The translations under genes were made by a program, and so were the position numbers. Positions 33,895 through 43,763 of a stretch of DNA of 64,000 nt are shown piece after piece. This DNA is from Thermoplasmata archaeon (GTDB taxonomy: Archaea; Thermoplasmatota; Thermoplasmata; Sysuiplasmatales; Sysuiplasmataceae): contig JAJZXY010000002.1 of assembly GCA_021806165.1 (NCBI GenBank), positions 62,001 through 126,000 on the forward strand, given 5' to 3'. Position 1 is the first letter of the stretch. The number at the start of each line of letters is the position of its first letter. Under the pieces are notes generated by a model. The model was not told the DNA's origin, did not search any database, and saw only the letters and a list, made by a program, of their open reading frames with translations.

Positions 33895-34467
33895 TCAACC
33901 CCTTCTTTTGTCCATGTCCTCAGCTCTCTTGAGGTACTGGGCAGACTCTATTTCGTGCGAGCGCTGCTTCTGCATGAAGTCCACAGATCTCCTTTTCAGC
34001 CTCGATGCACGTTCGGTCATGGCTGCGGCCCTGGCCTGAAGCTGGTTTGACTGCCTCGTGAGCCTCGCCTCCTCATGCTCAAGCCTTGACATCTGCATTT
34101 CGGCATCAGAACCCTGTGAATTTGAACCCGAGACGTCGAGTTTCTTCTGAAACTCGGTTGCGGCCTTTCCCTTGTTCTTGGCCTGGTCCAGTATTGCCAT
34201 GGATTCCTGCTTGAGCTGGTTGGCCTTGTGCATCAGTGTTGCAGCCTTCTCGTCGATGCGTTTTGCTTTCACCAGGTATCCGGAGGCCTTGGCCCGGTGC
34301 CGCATTCCCTGCTTCCTCAGCCTTGCTATAATCTTCCTTTCATCAGCTGTGTGCCTTGCCCTTGAAAGGGCAAGCATGCCGTCATCTGCCGGACTTGCAT
34401 CATCTGAAATCTGAGGCTTGACCTGTTCCTTTGTAGCCTGCCCCTGCTTAGGGATATCCCCTGTCAT
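33895..34467 (-). CDS. Coiled-coil protein of unknown function
   Basis: A 190-residue, highly charged protein. After a low-complexity N-terminus (about 1-30) it is coiled coil from about 40 to the end, with repeated KA/R-containing heptads (RHRAKASGYLVKAKRIDEKA, LQARAAAMTERASRLKRR). It precedes the COG1340-like gene by about 90 nt on the same strand; the two may act together. A GTG 12 nt upstream (34479) is an alternative start. No catalytic motif. Confidence 0.62.
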   Translation of the reverse strand: MTGDIPKQGQATKEQVKPQISDDASPADDGMLALSRARHTADERKIIARLRKQGMRHRAKASGYLVKAKRIDEKAATLMHKANQLKQESMAILDQAKNKGKAATEFQKKLDVSGSNSQGSDAEMQMSRLEHEEARLTRQSNQLQARAAAMTERASRLKRRSVDFMQKQRSHEIESAQYLKRAEDMDKRRG

Positions 34468-34551
34468 ATTACTGCCCACTTCGGGATACAGTTATGCGTT
34501 CTATAGATAAAACTCTTCATCCGAATGCCAGTCATGCGGACATTACAACCG

Positions 34552-35160
34552 TCAGTGTCCGTTGTCAAGAAGCCAGTTGACTATGACTATACACTGGTCT
34601 GACTGCTGGCTGATCGTGGAGATGGATGTGTGCCGCGGGGAAAATGCCTCCACCTGATCAGCCTCCTCCCGACTGAGGTCAAGGCTGTCACCCAGCACAA
34701 AGAGCGAAGGCTGTTCAAGACCCACTGCCATTCGGCCATCCTCCTCGAGCAGGTGGACATTGCAGCCGGAAGCCATGATGGAGAGGAGTTCAGGAAGGGT
34801 CCTCTCCGAATAACTGATGCCAGGGCTCGCCTCACCCTCTCCTCCCCCTCTGGCCTTCACAAGCGCATTGCGCAGGAGAGCAGCGGTGCTCCTCTCGTCG
34901 GGGTTCAGATACTTCACGCTTCCCCCGCTGATTATTACGGACCTGCCGCCTACAGTTCCAGATCCGAAGTATATTGCTATGGAAGCGTCCTTGCGTATCG
35001 CATTTGACACAAGGAGTGCAGAAGAGACGCACCTCGCAAGCACATCCACCCTGCCTCCGCTGCCTGGAAGATCGTTAAGGCTGAAATCGCCATCCGTGGG
35101 CGTCCTGTGAGACACGACGAGGAAGCGTCTGCTCCCAAGCGGCTGCATATCACTCCTCAT
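34552..35160 (-). CDS. trmY: tRNA pseudouridine-54 N1-methyltransferase
   Basis: SPOUT methyltransferase that makes m1-pseudouridine at position 54 of the T-loop of archaeal tRNAs. The 202-residue protein has RRFLVVSHRTPTDGDFSLND, LPGSGGRVDVLARCVSSALL, the SAM knot region SLFVLGDSLDLSREE, and the C-terminal IVNWLLDN. It overlaps the srp54 3' end by 11 bp and is co-transcribed with it. Confidence 0.93.
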   Translation of the reverse strand: MRSDMQPLGSRRFLVVSHRTPTDGDFSLNDLPGSGGRVDVLARCVSSALLVSNAIRKDASIAIYFGSGTVGGRSVIISGGSVKYLNPDERSTAALLRNALVKARGGGEGEASPGISYSERTLPELLSIMASGCNVHLLEEDGRMAVGLEQPSLFVLGDSLDLSREEADQVEAFSPRHTSISTISQQSDQCIVIVNWLLDNGH

Positions 35161-36487
35161 ATGCCTTTTGATCCTTCATCTGCTTCATGAGCTGCCGCCT
35201 GATCTTCCTGTTGCCCATGAAGCCCTTGACAGCCTTCCTTGAAAGGTTGTACTGCTTGAGAAGTTCCCTGACATTCTTCTGCTCCACCCCTGCACCGCGC
35301 GAGATGCGCAATACACGGCTTGACTTTATGAGCTTGGGATTGTCGAGCTCCTCATCAGTCATCGAATCCATTATCACATGGAATCTGGCAAGCTTCTCCT
35401 GCAGTTCCTCGGCATTGATATCCTGCTTCATTCCAGGAAAACCGGGTAGCATTGACATGACCTTCTTCAGAGGGCCCACATCGGCAAGCATTTCCATCTG
35501 TTCATACATTTCACGGAGTGTGAAATGGCCGCTCATTATCTTCCTGGCTGTCTCTTCAGCCTTCACCTCATCTATTGACTCCCGCATTCTCTCGAGAAGG
35601 GTGTGAAGGTCCCCCATCCCCAGCAGCCTTGATATGAAGCGCTCGGGATTGAAGGTCTCGAGGTCCTCTAAATGTTCGCCCGTGCCAATGAAGATGATGG
35701 GTGCTCCCGTGTGACCGACCGCGCTAAGCGCTCCTCCACCCTTGGCAGTCCCGTCCAGCTTGGTGAGTATTACACCGTTGATATTGACAGCATCGTGGAA
35801 TGCCTTTGCCTGAACGCCGGCCTGCTGACCCACGGAGGAATCGAGTACCAGCACCCTGTACTGTGCCTGTGCCAGCTCCCCTACCCTTTTCACCTCGTCA
35901 ATCAGATCCTGCTCCAGCGAATGTCGCCCGCTTGTGTCTATGATCTTTACATCCATTCCTTCGAAGTGCTTCATGCCGTCCCGCACGATGCGCGCAGCAT
36001 CCTTTTCACCCGGTATTCCAAACACGGGCACCTTGATGTCCTGCCCAATCTGCTGAAGCTGGTCATATGCGGCCGGCCTGTGTACGTCTGCGGCGACAAG
36101 ACCCACGGAAAGCCCCCTCTTTGACAAGTATCTGGCCAGTTTGCCTGCGGTTGTCGTCTTTCCCTGCCCGTATAGGCCCACCAGCATTATCGTCTGTTTT
36201 TCCTTCTTGAGTGTTCCGGCAGTTCCGAGAAGAGCCGTCAGCTCTTCGTAGATGATCTTGATTATGTGCTCCTTCAGACTTGCCCCTGGGGGTATCTTCT
36301 CATTCTTCGCCCTGTCCTCCACCTTCCTTGAGAGCTGGAGCACCAGATTGACATTTATATCAGCCTGCAGAAGGGCCCGCTGGATGTCCCTCGTTATCTC
36401 CCTTACAAGCTTCTCATCGACGTTTGCTGAACCGCTAATCTTCTTCAGTATCGAACGGAGCGATTCGCCTAATCCTTCGAGAACCAT
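35150..36487 (-). CDS. srp54: Signal recognition particle protein SRP54
   Basis: GTPase that binds signal peptides and 7S RNA and docks on FtsY to target proteins to the membrane. The 445-residue protein has the N domain (about 1-90), a G domain with [36 protein letters not shown] and [16 protein letters not shown], and the methionine-rich M domain (about 300-430; [31 protein letters not shown]). It precedes trmY in an operon. Confidence 0.97.
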   Translation of the reverse strand: MVLEGLGESLRSILKKISGSANVDEKLVREITRDIQRALLQADINVNLVLQLSRKVEDRAKNEKIPPGASLKEHIIKIIYEELTALLGTAGTLKKEKQTIMLVGLYGQGKTTTAGKLARYLSKRGLSVGLVAADVHRPAAYDQLQQIGQDIKVPVFGIPGEKDAARIVRDGMKHFEGMDVKIIDTSGRHSLEQDLIDEVKRVGELAQAQYRVLVLDSSVGQQAGVQAKAFHDAVNINGVILTKLDGTAKGGGALSAVGHTGAPIIFIGTGEHLEDLETFNPERFISRLLGMGDLHTLLERMRESIDEVKAEETARKIMSGHFTLREMYEQMEMLADVGPLKKVMSMLPGFPGMKQDINAEELQEKLARFHVIMDSMTDEELDNPKLIKSSRVLRISRGAGVEQKNVRELLKQYNLSRKAVKGFMGNRKIRRQLMKQMKDQKAYEE

Positions 36488-36940
36488 TGGCCTGACCTGT
36501 TGCTTTTGAAAAACAATACTCTATTTGAACGTTCTAATTGCATAAGAATGGAAAGGTGCCCGAGAAGAAAGGGTTTAGAAAGGGATGGGCCAGTTTTGTC
36601 AGAAGGGATGGGATGCACTCTAACAACCAGCCCAAGACCCTAAACAATAAGATGCTGTGTCTAGTATTAAAACCTTTGCTAAAATCATACTGGCTCGAAA
36701 AATATGATTCACAAATCGAACTGCTGGCAACCGCGATCGACAGTTAGGTGCATTTAACCCCGACCCGGTAGTTAGGGGGCAGAATCATAGCCTGCAACAT
36801 GCGTCCACGCACTTGTGTCTGCTTCTGAACACACGGGATGGCCTGCCCGTCTGGGCGCGAAAAGCACTGAAGGCTTAAATAGCTGGTAAAGTTTCAATAT
36901 AGACGTCAAACTTTTTTTGATGTTGTATTGAGGTTATTGG
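36488..36940. other. Intergenic region upstream of psmB
   Basis: About 450 bp between divergent srp54 and psmB. A short open frame of 69 codons (36538-36747) has no family resemblance or plausible composition. GGCTTAAATAGC (36871-36882) is a TATA-like element some 60 nt before psmB. No tRNA or recognisable structured RNA was found by eye. Confidence 0.45.
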
Positions 36941-37579
36941 ATGGACATGTCAGATTTGAAAAAGGGTACAACGACGATAGGGATAGCCTGTAAGGACGGT
37001 GCTGTCCTTGCTTCAGAAACGCGTGCGACCATGGGCAACTTGATAGCACACAAGCATGCAGACAAGATATACAGGCTGGATGACAACCTCGGCATCACAA
37101 CTGCTGGTCTCGTCGGCGACGACCAGGCACTTGCTAGGTATATAAGGGCCGAGGTTGAGCTACACAGGCTCAAGACTGGCTCATACATGAGCGTCCGCGC
37201 GGCGGCAAGCCTTACAGCTTCAATACTGCAGTCTAACAGGTACACTCCTTTCTACGTCGGCCTGATTGTCGGCGGTGTCGACAAGGGGCAATCCGCTGTC
37301 TACGGTCTTGACGCGGCTGGCGGAATGACACCTGACAAGGTCGTCTCGATTGGTTCCGGTTCGCCGTTCGCGCTTGGCGTTCTGGAGGACCATTTCGAGG
37401 AAGGACTTTCTGTCGCGGAGGCAAGCGACATAGCTATAAGGGCGCTTCATGCCGCTATGGAAAGGGATTCGGCCAGCGGCGGAAGGGCGGTGGTTGTGAA
37501 CATCACCTCAAAAGGCTATGTCAAGCTTGAAGAGAAGGAGATAGAGAAGCGATGGACAAAGATCCTGAAAACAGCTTGA
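36941..37579 (+). CDS. psmB: Proteasome beta subunit
   Basis: Catalytic subunit of the 20S proteasome. The 212-residue precursor has a 9-residue propeptide (MDMSDLKKG) cut to expose Thr10 in TTTIGIACKDGAVLASE; the conserved Lys is in HKHADKIYRL, and SGSPFALGVLE and ASGGRAVVVNIT are family motifs. The alpha subunit is not in the window. Located upstream of aCPSF1. Confidence 0.97.
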   Translation: MDMSDLKKGTTTIGIACKDGAVLASETRATMGNLIAHKHADKIYRLDDNLGITTAGLVGDDQALARYIRAEVELHRLKTGSYMSVRAAASLTASILQSNRYTPFYVGLIVGGVDKGQSAVYGLDAAGGMTPDKVVSIGSGSPFALGVLEDHFEEGLSVAEASDIAIRALHAAMERDSASGGRAVVVNITSKGYVKLEEKEIEKRWTKILKTA

Positions 37580-37666
37580 ACAAACATTTTTCACCAAACG
37601 TCTGAAGGATTCTGTAACCCGTTGTTGTTTGCGGAACCTGTTCAATAAAGCTAGGAGTACGAAGTA

Positions 37667-39592
37667 ATGGCTGTTGAGAAGACAGTTGACGAGATAAAGG
37701 AGATAGTCAGGAAAACAATCCCGGCTGAAATCGAGGTAACGAATATCGACTTTGAGGCGTCCGTTGTGGTTGTCTACATCAAGAATTTTGAAACTTACTC
37801 GCAGAACACGGACATTGTCCGCCAGCTTGCGCAGAGCCTCAGGAGAAGGGTGGATATCAGACCCGACCCTTCGCTTCTGGCCTCGGAGGATGGTGCTGCA
37901 AAGAAGATCAGGGAGATTATCCCCGAAGAAGCACAGGTTACGGACATCTTCTTTGATGAGGAGACCGGAGAGGTTATCATTGAAGCGCTGAGCCCCGGCG
38001 CTGTAATAGGGAGGCAGGGGGCAGTGCTGAATGAAATCAAGAAAGAGATAGGCTGGGCTCCAAGGGTCGTCAGGACCCCCCCGATACCTTCCAAGACGAT
38101 TGGAGACATAAGGACCTATATGCGCAGCATCGCTAACGAAAGGAAGGATTTCCTGCGCAAGGTTGGAAGGAGGCTCAGCAGACCCATGATCGACGGGGAG
38201 AGCTGGGTCAGGGTGACTTCCCTCGGCGGCTTCCGGGAGGTGGGCAGGAGTTCCTCGCTGCTCAGCACAAGGCAGAGTAAGGTGCTCATTGACTGCGGGC
38301 TTGGCACATCTGACCAGGATTCCGGCGGCCCTAATGTCCCGGCGCCTTACCTCAATGCTCCTGAACTACAGCCTATTGAATCGATAGATGCTGTGGTCAT
38401 CACTCATGCTCATCTGGACCATACAGGGCTGCTGCCCGCCCTCTTCAAGTACGGGTATGACGGACCTGTATACTGCACCCCCCCAACCAGGGACATGATG
38501 TCCATGCTCCAGCTGGATATGCTGAAGGTGGCATTTGGCGAAGGGAAGAAGGCGCCTTATGACTCATCAAACATCAGGAAGGAGGTTGCGAACTGCATCA
38601 CTCTAAAGTACGGTGAGACCACAGACATAGCCCCTGATGTCAGGCTCACATTCCAGAACGCAGGCCACATACTTGGCTCTGCCGTGGCACACTTTCACAT
38701 CGGAGACGGTCTTTACAACATTGCGTTCAGTGGTGACATCAAGTTTGAAAAGACGTGGCTGTTCAATCCGGCCAACAACAAATTCCCGAGGCTCGAGGCA
38801 CTTGTCATGGAATCGACCTATGGCGGCTACCACGACATGCAGGCATCAAGGCAGGACGCTTCGCAGGGCCTGAAGACTATTGTCGAGCGCGTCCTCGGAA
38901 GGCAGGGAAAGGTGATAATCCCTGTTTTTGCGGTTGGCAGGTCGCAGGAGATTATGCTTGTCCTGGAGGAACTGATGCGCACCGGACAGGTGCCCACGCT
39001 TCAGGTCTGGCTTGACGGGATGATATGGGAGGCGACTGCAATACACACCGCCTACCCCGAATATCTTAACAGCCAGCTGAGGACGCAGATATTCCAGAAT
39101 GGCGAGAATCCATTCCTTTCACCCATATTCAAGAGGGTCGACAGCACTGAAACCAGGCAGAAGATACTGAGCGATCCTGAACCGTGCATTGTCCTTGCAA
39201 CCTCTGGCATGATGAATGGCGGCCCTGTGCTTGAATACATGAAACACTGGGCAGATAATCCCAACAACACACTCATCTTCGTCGGCTACCAGGCCGAGGG
39301 GACGCTTGGAAGGAGAATCCAGCGTGGTGCTAAGGAACTCCAGATGACAGAGCGCGGCCAGCAGATTGCTGTGCCGATTAAGCTTAACATCGAGACGGTG
39401 GACGGGTTCAGCGGCCATTCCGACAGAAGACAGCTCCTTAACTACGTTGCAGGACTCGAGCCCAAACCGTCCAAGATATTCCTGGGGCACGGCGAGGAAC
39501 ACAAGTGCCTCGAACTTGCCAGCACAATCCACAAGAAGTTCGGGATTGAAACCAAGGCACCCCAGAACCTGGAGACAGTGAGGCTGAAGTAG
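37667..39592 (+). CDS. Beta-CASP ribonuclease aCPSF1 (FttA), transcription termination factor
   Basis: Archaeal CPSF73 homologue that cleaves nascent RNA at U-rich 3' ends to terminate transcription. The 641-residue protein has two N-terminal KH domains (about 1-145; SPGAVIGRQGAVLNEIKKE), a metallo-beta-lactamase domain with HAHLDHTGLLP (about residue 246) and GHILGSAVAHFH, a beta-CASP domain (VIIPVFAVGRSQEIMLVLEE), and the C-terminal GFSGHSDRRQLLNYV with FLGHGEEHKC. Its size matches archaeal orthologues. Confidence 0.96.
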   Translation: MAVEKTVDEIKEIVRKTIPAEIEVTNIDFEASVVVVYIKNFETYSQNTDIVRQLAQSLRRRVDIRPDPSLLASEDGAAKKIREIIPEEAQVTDIFFDEETGEVIIEALSPGAVIGRQGAVLNEIKKEIGWAPRVVRTPPIPSKTIGDIRTYMRSIANERKDFLRKVGRRLSRPMIDGESWVRVTSLGGFREVGRSSSLLSTRQSKVLIDCGLGTSDQDSGGPNVPAPYLNAPELQPIESIDAVVITHAHLDHTGLLPALFKYGYDGPVYCTPPTRDMMSMLQLDMLKVAFGEGKKAPYDSSNIRKEVANCITLKYGETTDIAPDVRLTFQNAGHILGSAVAHFHIGDGLYNIAFSGDIKFEKTWLFNPANNKFPRLEALVMESTYGGYHDMQASRQDASQGLKTIVERVLGRQGKVIIPVFAVGRSQEIMLVLEELMRTGQVPTLQVWLDGMIWEATAIHTAYPEYLNSQLRTQIFQNGENPFLSPIFKRVDSTETRQKILSDPEPCIVLATSGMMNGGPVLEYMKHWADNPNNTLIFVGYQAEGTLGRRIQRGAKELQMTERGQQIAVPIKLNIETVDGFSGHSDRRQLLNYVAGLEPKPSKIFLGHGEEHKCLELASTIHKKFGIETKAPQNLETVRLK

Positions 39593-39594
39593 CC

Positions 39595-40590
39595 CTATTC
39601 GGCCGGCTGCCGGTTACGCGGCAGGTTGTATCGCAGCTCCTCTTCCAGCGGCCGCTCAAGTCCGGGGAGCCAGCGGTTGACTCCCTTCCTTACAAGGAGC
39701 GCCACCCTGGAATCCCTTCTTTCGCTCTGCAGTTCATAGTTGCCGAGCTCTGATGCAAGCCTGGTGGCGAACTCATGGATTTCATCGTGGCTGGGCATGT
39801 TGCGCATCGTTAGTCGCTCACGGGAATACCCGACATTCACATAACCCTTGGATTCAATGAAGTGAGGGTCGGCAATTCTGTCAAGCCTTGCATACTGGTT
39901 TTCAAATCCCAGCGTCCAGCCCTTGACAAGAGTGTGCCTGATGACTTTCCTTGTGTCGAGCGATGGCAGAAGACTGAGCGTGTCCATAAGCTGCTCCCAT
40001 GCATTGGAGCGTATGGGGGCGCAGACCTTGGTGAACATTTCCTTGCTTGGCGCGGCTATTGTCACATACAGCTGTGTCGGGAGGGGGTCCAGCTTTCTAA
40101 GCACTTCCGGGTTCGTCCCGTTCGTTACCAGAAAAGTGGTCATTCCTGCCTTGTGACAGAGTTCTATGTATTCACCAAGGCGCGAGTAAGCCGTGGGCTC
40201 GCCTGTAAGTGATATCGCAACATGCTTCGGCATTTGCGATTCCTGCCATTTTTCTGGAGAGACGCGCGCATCTCCCCTGTAGCCGCTCATTAGCTTCTTC
40301 TGCGCCTCAATTGCCCCTTCGAGAATGAACTTGGGGTCATCCTCTACCTCAATGTGATCCTCCTCAAAATCCTGGAAGCGCCAGCAGAACATGCAGTTCT
40401 CCGAACACTGGGCGACAGTGGGTGTCATCTGCATGCACCTGTGCGATTCTATGCCGTAGAAGCTCTGCTTGTAGCATCCCCTGTCATGCGTCATCTCCTC
40501 CTTAGTCCAGTGACATACCTTGACGGCGCTGTGCTCGCCTATGATCTTGTAATGCTGCTTTTCCAGGACAGCCCTCTTCTGAGAGTCCAT
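39595..40590 (-). CDS. taw1: 4-demethylwyosine synthase (Taw1/TYW1 type)
   Basis: Radical-SAM enzyme that makes the tricyclic base at G37 of tRNA-Phe from N1-methylguanosine and pyruvate. The 331-residue protein has the Taw1-type cluster motif AQCSENCMFCWRF, with an upstream C in HRCMQM, and MPKHVAISLTGEPTAYSRLGEY, TTFLVTNGTNPE and the C-terminal VNVGYSRERLTMRNMPSHDE. Start lies 25 nt after a TATA-like box. The 3' end abuts the convergent aCPSF1 gene. Confidence 0.95.
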   Translation of the reverse strand: MDSQKRAVLEKQHYKIIGEHSAVKVCHWTKEEMTHDRGCYKQSFYGIESHRCMQMTPTVAQCSENCMFCWRFQDFEEDHIEVEDDPKFILEGAIEAQKKLMSGYRGDARVSPEKWQESQMPKHVAISLTGEPTAYSRLGEYIELCHKAGMTTFLVTNGTNPEVLRKLDPLPTQLYVTIAAPSKEMFTKVCAPIRSNAWEQLMDTLSLLPSLDTRKVIRHTLVKGWTLGFENQYARLDRIADPHFIESKGYVNVGYSRERLTMRNMPSHDEIHEFATRLASELGNYELQSERRDSRVALLVRKGVNRWLPGLERPLEEELRYNLPRNRQPAE

Positions 40591-40610
40591 GCATGGCAGT
40601 ATCTTGGTAG

Positions 40611-40619
40611 AGTATATTA
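40611..40619 (-). promoter_or_regulatory. TATA-like box of taw1
   Basis: TAATATACT on the minus strand is centred 25 nt before the taw1 ATG, fitting a leaderless transcript. Confidence 0.45.
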
Positions 40620-40729
40620 GCTTGTTTTTTGCAGTTCGACTACTGACTGCAGTGATAACACCGTACGCGGCCCAGAAGCGTTACCAGGGGCTGCCGACTT
40701 GTCAGGACGCATTGTCAAGAATTCCGCGT

Positions 40730-40848
40730 TAAAATTATAACTATATATTAATATCATATATTGTAGTTTAATTACAACATAAACTTTATAGAATATTTTA
40801 TGTCGAATTATTATTGATTCATAATAATTAACTAAATAATTAACTTTG
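40730..40848. other. Very AT-rich tract between rfcL and taw1
   Basis: About 117 bp with only about 15 G or C, made of runs such as TATATATTAATAT and ATAATTAACTAAATAATTAA, in a GC-rich chromosome. It follows the rfcL stop and may serve as an oligo-T terminator region; no gene is encoded. Confidence 0.7.
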
Positions 40849-42156
40849 ACGCGGGCTGAAAGCAGACTTGTAGATACGGCTGACTACAGCTGAATCCTCA
40901 GGCATGTCAAGCAGTGCGGCCAGCTCCTCGTTTGTGAGGTTGAGCCTCGCAGTCATCGCCGATGCGAATTTCTCTGAGGAATCGAAGGCGTTCCTCAGGA
41001 ATGGCAGCATGACGTTGTAGACATTTCTGGGCGAAGTGTGAGCGTACTTTGATATCTTTTCAAGGAGACCTCTTCTCACAGAAACAACTGCATTTCTTCG
41101 CCTGAATTTGGTCAGTATTAGGGGGAATTTCGTCTGCTCACCGCTTTCATATCCGCCCGATGCGATTATGGCGCCAAGGGCCATCATGTCATTTGCATAG
41201 GACCAGAGCCTGTAGTAACTGTGCCTTCCTCCGAGAGCTATGAATCTTGAGGCCTGCGAGAGTGATTCGAAGCCGGCTGTGAGCGTCTCTATGCTGGCAG
41301 AATTAGAGGGCATGTTCTCATCAATCCAAAGTATCAGACCTCCCGGGTCCTCTTCAAGAAGTCTTATGGTGCTGAGGCTCTTCTTCGGATCAACAGAATG
41401 GAAGAGTCTGGTGACTCCCTCTCTGATATCAACAGTCTTATTCCTCTTTGACATACCTTTGAGATCTGCGGATGTGATGCTTCCCTTCAGGGCAACCGAC
41501 TGCATGTCGTTGATAGCTGCTCGCGCATCTCCGCCAGCCATTTCAATCATGATCATGACTGCATCGAAGCTGATCTTCACCCCTTCCGAATCCCCGATCT
41601 CGTGCAACACCCTTGCAATGTCATCTTTCATGAGGGCATCGAAGCGTATCACCTTGCATGATTTCTTTATTGACTCGCTTCTCCTGGTCAACTCATAAAG
41701 GTCGTTGACAATCAGGATTACAGGCTGTTTTGTGGTTTTGAGCAGTTCAGATACAACGGCTATACCGCCTATGTCATCCCTGCTGTCTATGTTGTCCGCT
41801 TCATCTAGAATAATCAGATGCCTTTTCCCTTCCTCGAGTGAGAAGTAATTACCATCTAGACTGAATGTGTTGGTGGATGCACCAGGCAGGACAATCCTCC
41901 TGAGTTCCTTGCCCGTTCTCCTGTCTGAAGCATTCATTTCGATGTAATCCCAGGACATCTCTTTTGCGATGGCAATCGCGCATGTTGTCTTCCCCACCCC
42001 GGGCGGCCCTGCAAGAATCACACCGGGCTGCGCCGGTGTTCCCTTTTTGCTCCAAGACCTGGCCCACTGCCTGAGAGCAGCTTTCGCCCTGTCATTACCT
42101 ATCACTTCATCCAACTTTATGGGCCTGTATTTCTCGGCCCAGGGTAAATCAGACAT
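40840..42156 (-). CDS. rfcL: Replication factor C large subunit
   Basis: AAA+ subunit of the clamp loader that places PCNA on DNA. From ATG 42156, 438 residues: MSDLPWAEKYRP start, Walker A AGPPGVGKTTCAIAIA, Walker B LIILDEADNID, sensor 1 VILIVNDLYEL and sensor 2 GGDARAAINDMQ, with a C-terminal RFC-collar region (from about 240). A GTG 6 nt upstream is an alternative start. The small RFC subunit is not in the window. Confidence 0.95.
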   Translation of the reverse strand: MSDLPWAEKYRPIKLDEVIGNDRAKAALRQWARSWSKKGTPAQPGVILAGPPGVGKTTCAIAIAKEMSWDYIEMNASDRRTGKELRRIVLPGASTNTFSLDGNYFSLEEGKRHLIILDEADNIDSRDDIGGIAVVSELLKTTKQPVILIVNDLYELTRRSESIKKSCKVIRFDALMKDDIARVLHEIGDSEGVKISFDAVMIMIEMAGGDARAAINDMQSVALKGSITSADLKGMSKRNKTVDIREGVTRLFHSVDPKKSLSTIRLLEEDPGGLILWIDENMPSNSASIETLTAGFESLSQASRFIALGGRHSYYRLWSYANDMMALGAIIASGGYESGEQTKFPLILTKFRRRNAVVSVRRGLLEKISKYAHTSPRNVYNVMLPFLRNAFDSSEKFASAMTARLNLTNEELAALLDMPEDSAVVSRIYKSAFSPRQS

Positions 42157-42743
42157 TTTCACAGCACCCTAGCGGCGTAATGCCAAGAACTTTTCGCCGG
42201 CTTATCACATTCTTAGTTCATGCAATATTAGTTTATGTTATACATGTATTGACTTTAATAGTTAAGCTATTCACCACAGTTGACTGGAATCTAGCAATTC
42301 CTGACACAAATTATCAAGCATTGGAATGCACCATTAGAATGCTCCATCGACTCCTGCGTCTGGGCGATCGTGCGCGTATACTCGGCCTGACAACTGCAGG
42401 ATTCATCAGGGCGACCTGCCTAACCATGTCATTAAAGTAAATCTCATTAAAATTATCATGGCAATGTATTCTAACTCTATTATTATTGCTAAGCACTATA
42501 CAACCCTCCAGATCGTATGAAAATCTTTTGGATGCAGCGCTGCCCTGGACGCAAATTGCACTGCATACCCGCTGTAATCTTCCGTCAAGGACGTTTGAAG
42601 TATCAGCCGCAAGTAGAAAGAAATGTACACTCCAGTCAAAGTCGGTGAACCGACATTTACCGAAATGAGGCTTTATGCACGTCGTTTTCAATCCGCCATC
42701 CTCAACCAACCCCTAAAATGACAATTTGTTAGCTGCAACCTGT
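42157..42743. other. Gene-free spacer between rfcL and the recombinase
   Basis: Nearly 590 bp, part of it AT-rich (42200-42330, 42430-42500). Overlapping frames of 86 codons (+) and 131 codons (-) lack recognisable domains. It may contain the lost end of the recombinase gene or other insertion debris. Confidence 0.5.
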
Positions 42744-43592
42744 TCAGGCAACAGCCACACCAAATTCTCCTTCGCCTAGACTCTCTACCTGAAGCAGCTT
42801 ACATGAGGAGCGCTGCCTGTATGATCTCACCCTTTGAGCAAGATTCCATGTTCCTGTGTCAACGAGTGGATCATGTTCGCCCCTCCAGTAGAAGGAAGAC
42901 CATCGGTGGTATCCTGCATAAAGCGGGTTGGTGATCACATTCAGAACTGTCTGCTTCTTCCACATGCTGCCTTTCTTGGTTGTGACTCCACTGGAGTTCA
43001 GCCCCATTGCAACCTCCATGAGGCTGCTGCCAGAGTTGTACTGACCGAATATGTCGAGGACGACCCTCGCCTCATGTGCATTTCGGAGTAGCCTGCCGTC
43101 CACAAAGTCATAACCATAGGGGTGATTGAAGCCCAGTATTCCCTTTCCCTCCTTGGCCTTCTGCATCATTCCCATCTTTACCCTCTCTGCTATCATGCCG
43201 CGTTCGAATTCTGCGACACTGCCGAGCATGTTGAATATGAGCTTTCCTGCAGGCGTGGTTGTATCGAAAGGCTCCGTGGCGCTCTTGAAGTATATATTGT
43301 GTTCATCCATCTCGTGGACGAGGTTGGACAAATCCCTCATGTTCCTGGAAAGCCTGTCCAGCTTGTACACCAGTATCAGATCGAACATGCCTGTCTTCAT
43401 GTCTGATCTCAGCTTGTTGAAGGATGGCCTGTTGATAGTTCCGCCGGAAAATCCGCCATCCTCGTAGATGGTCGCAAGCTCCCATCCCTGGCTCTGTATG
43501 TATGCCTTCAACCTTTCCTTCTGTGCGGCTATGCTGAACCCTTCCTCTGCCTGTTCAGTGGTTGAAACCCTGAGGTAGATGGCAACTTTCAT
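42744..43592 (-). CDS. Serine site-specific recombinase, C-terminally short
   Basis: Resolvase/invertase-superfamily recombinase that cuts DNA through a serine. From ATG 43592 (282 residues) it begins MKVAIYLRVSTTEQAEEGFS with the catalytic Ser10, then DGGFSGGTINRPSFNKL, YKLDRLSRNMRDL and GSVAEFERGMIAERV, followed by a DNA-binding Recombinase domain (about 155-265; ITNPLYAGYHRW). Large serine recombinases usually continue with a zinc ribbon and coiled coil to 450-550 residues; here the protein stops soon after, so it may be truncated. The start fits a TATA-like element at 43628-43640. Confidence 0.85.
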   Translation of the reverse strand: MKVAIYLRVSTTEQAEEGFSIAAQKERLKAYIQSQGWELATIYEDGGFSGGTINRPSFNKLRSDMKTGMFDLILVYKLDRLSRNMRDLSNLVHEMDEHNIYFKSATEPFDTTTPAGKLIFNMLGSVAEFERGMIAERVKMGMMQKAKEGKGILGFNHPYGYDFVDGRLLRNAHEARVVLDIFGQYNSGSSLMEVAMGLNSSGVTTKKGSMWKKQTVLNVITNPLYAGYHRWSSFYWRGEHDPLVDTGTWNLAQRVRSYRQRSSCKLLQVESLGEGEFGVAVA

Positions 43593-43643
43593 GAGTGCAT
43601 CCGACGATTGTCTGACAACCCATTGCATAATATTATAGTTTTT

Positions 43644-43664
43644 CCCCGACCTTTATGATCGGGG
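43644..43664. promoter_or_regulatory. Inverted repeat between the recombinase and OB-fold genes
   Basis: CCCCGA and TCGGGG form a 6-bp stem with a 9-nt loop, beside the TATA-like element of the minus-strand recombinase in a divergent spacer. It may be an operator or recombination-site part. Confidence 0.35.
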
Positions 43665-43763
43665 GGACAGGAAGGCGATGCGCCAAATGGGAGTCCGCAA
43701 ATGCGAAAAACAGCAAATCGGTTATCAACCCGGACACATTACCTGGAGGTGAGTGTATTCCAG

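Noticed and set aside
36538-36747. A 69-codon frame upstream of psmB
   Set aside because: No domain, poor codon use and no ribosome site; more likely promoter-region sequence.
42314-42709. A 131-codon frame on the minus strand after the recombinase
   Set aside because: Composition is unlike neighbouring proteins and no motif is recognisable; it could not be connected to the missing recombinase C-terminus.
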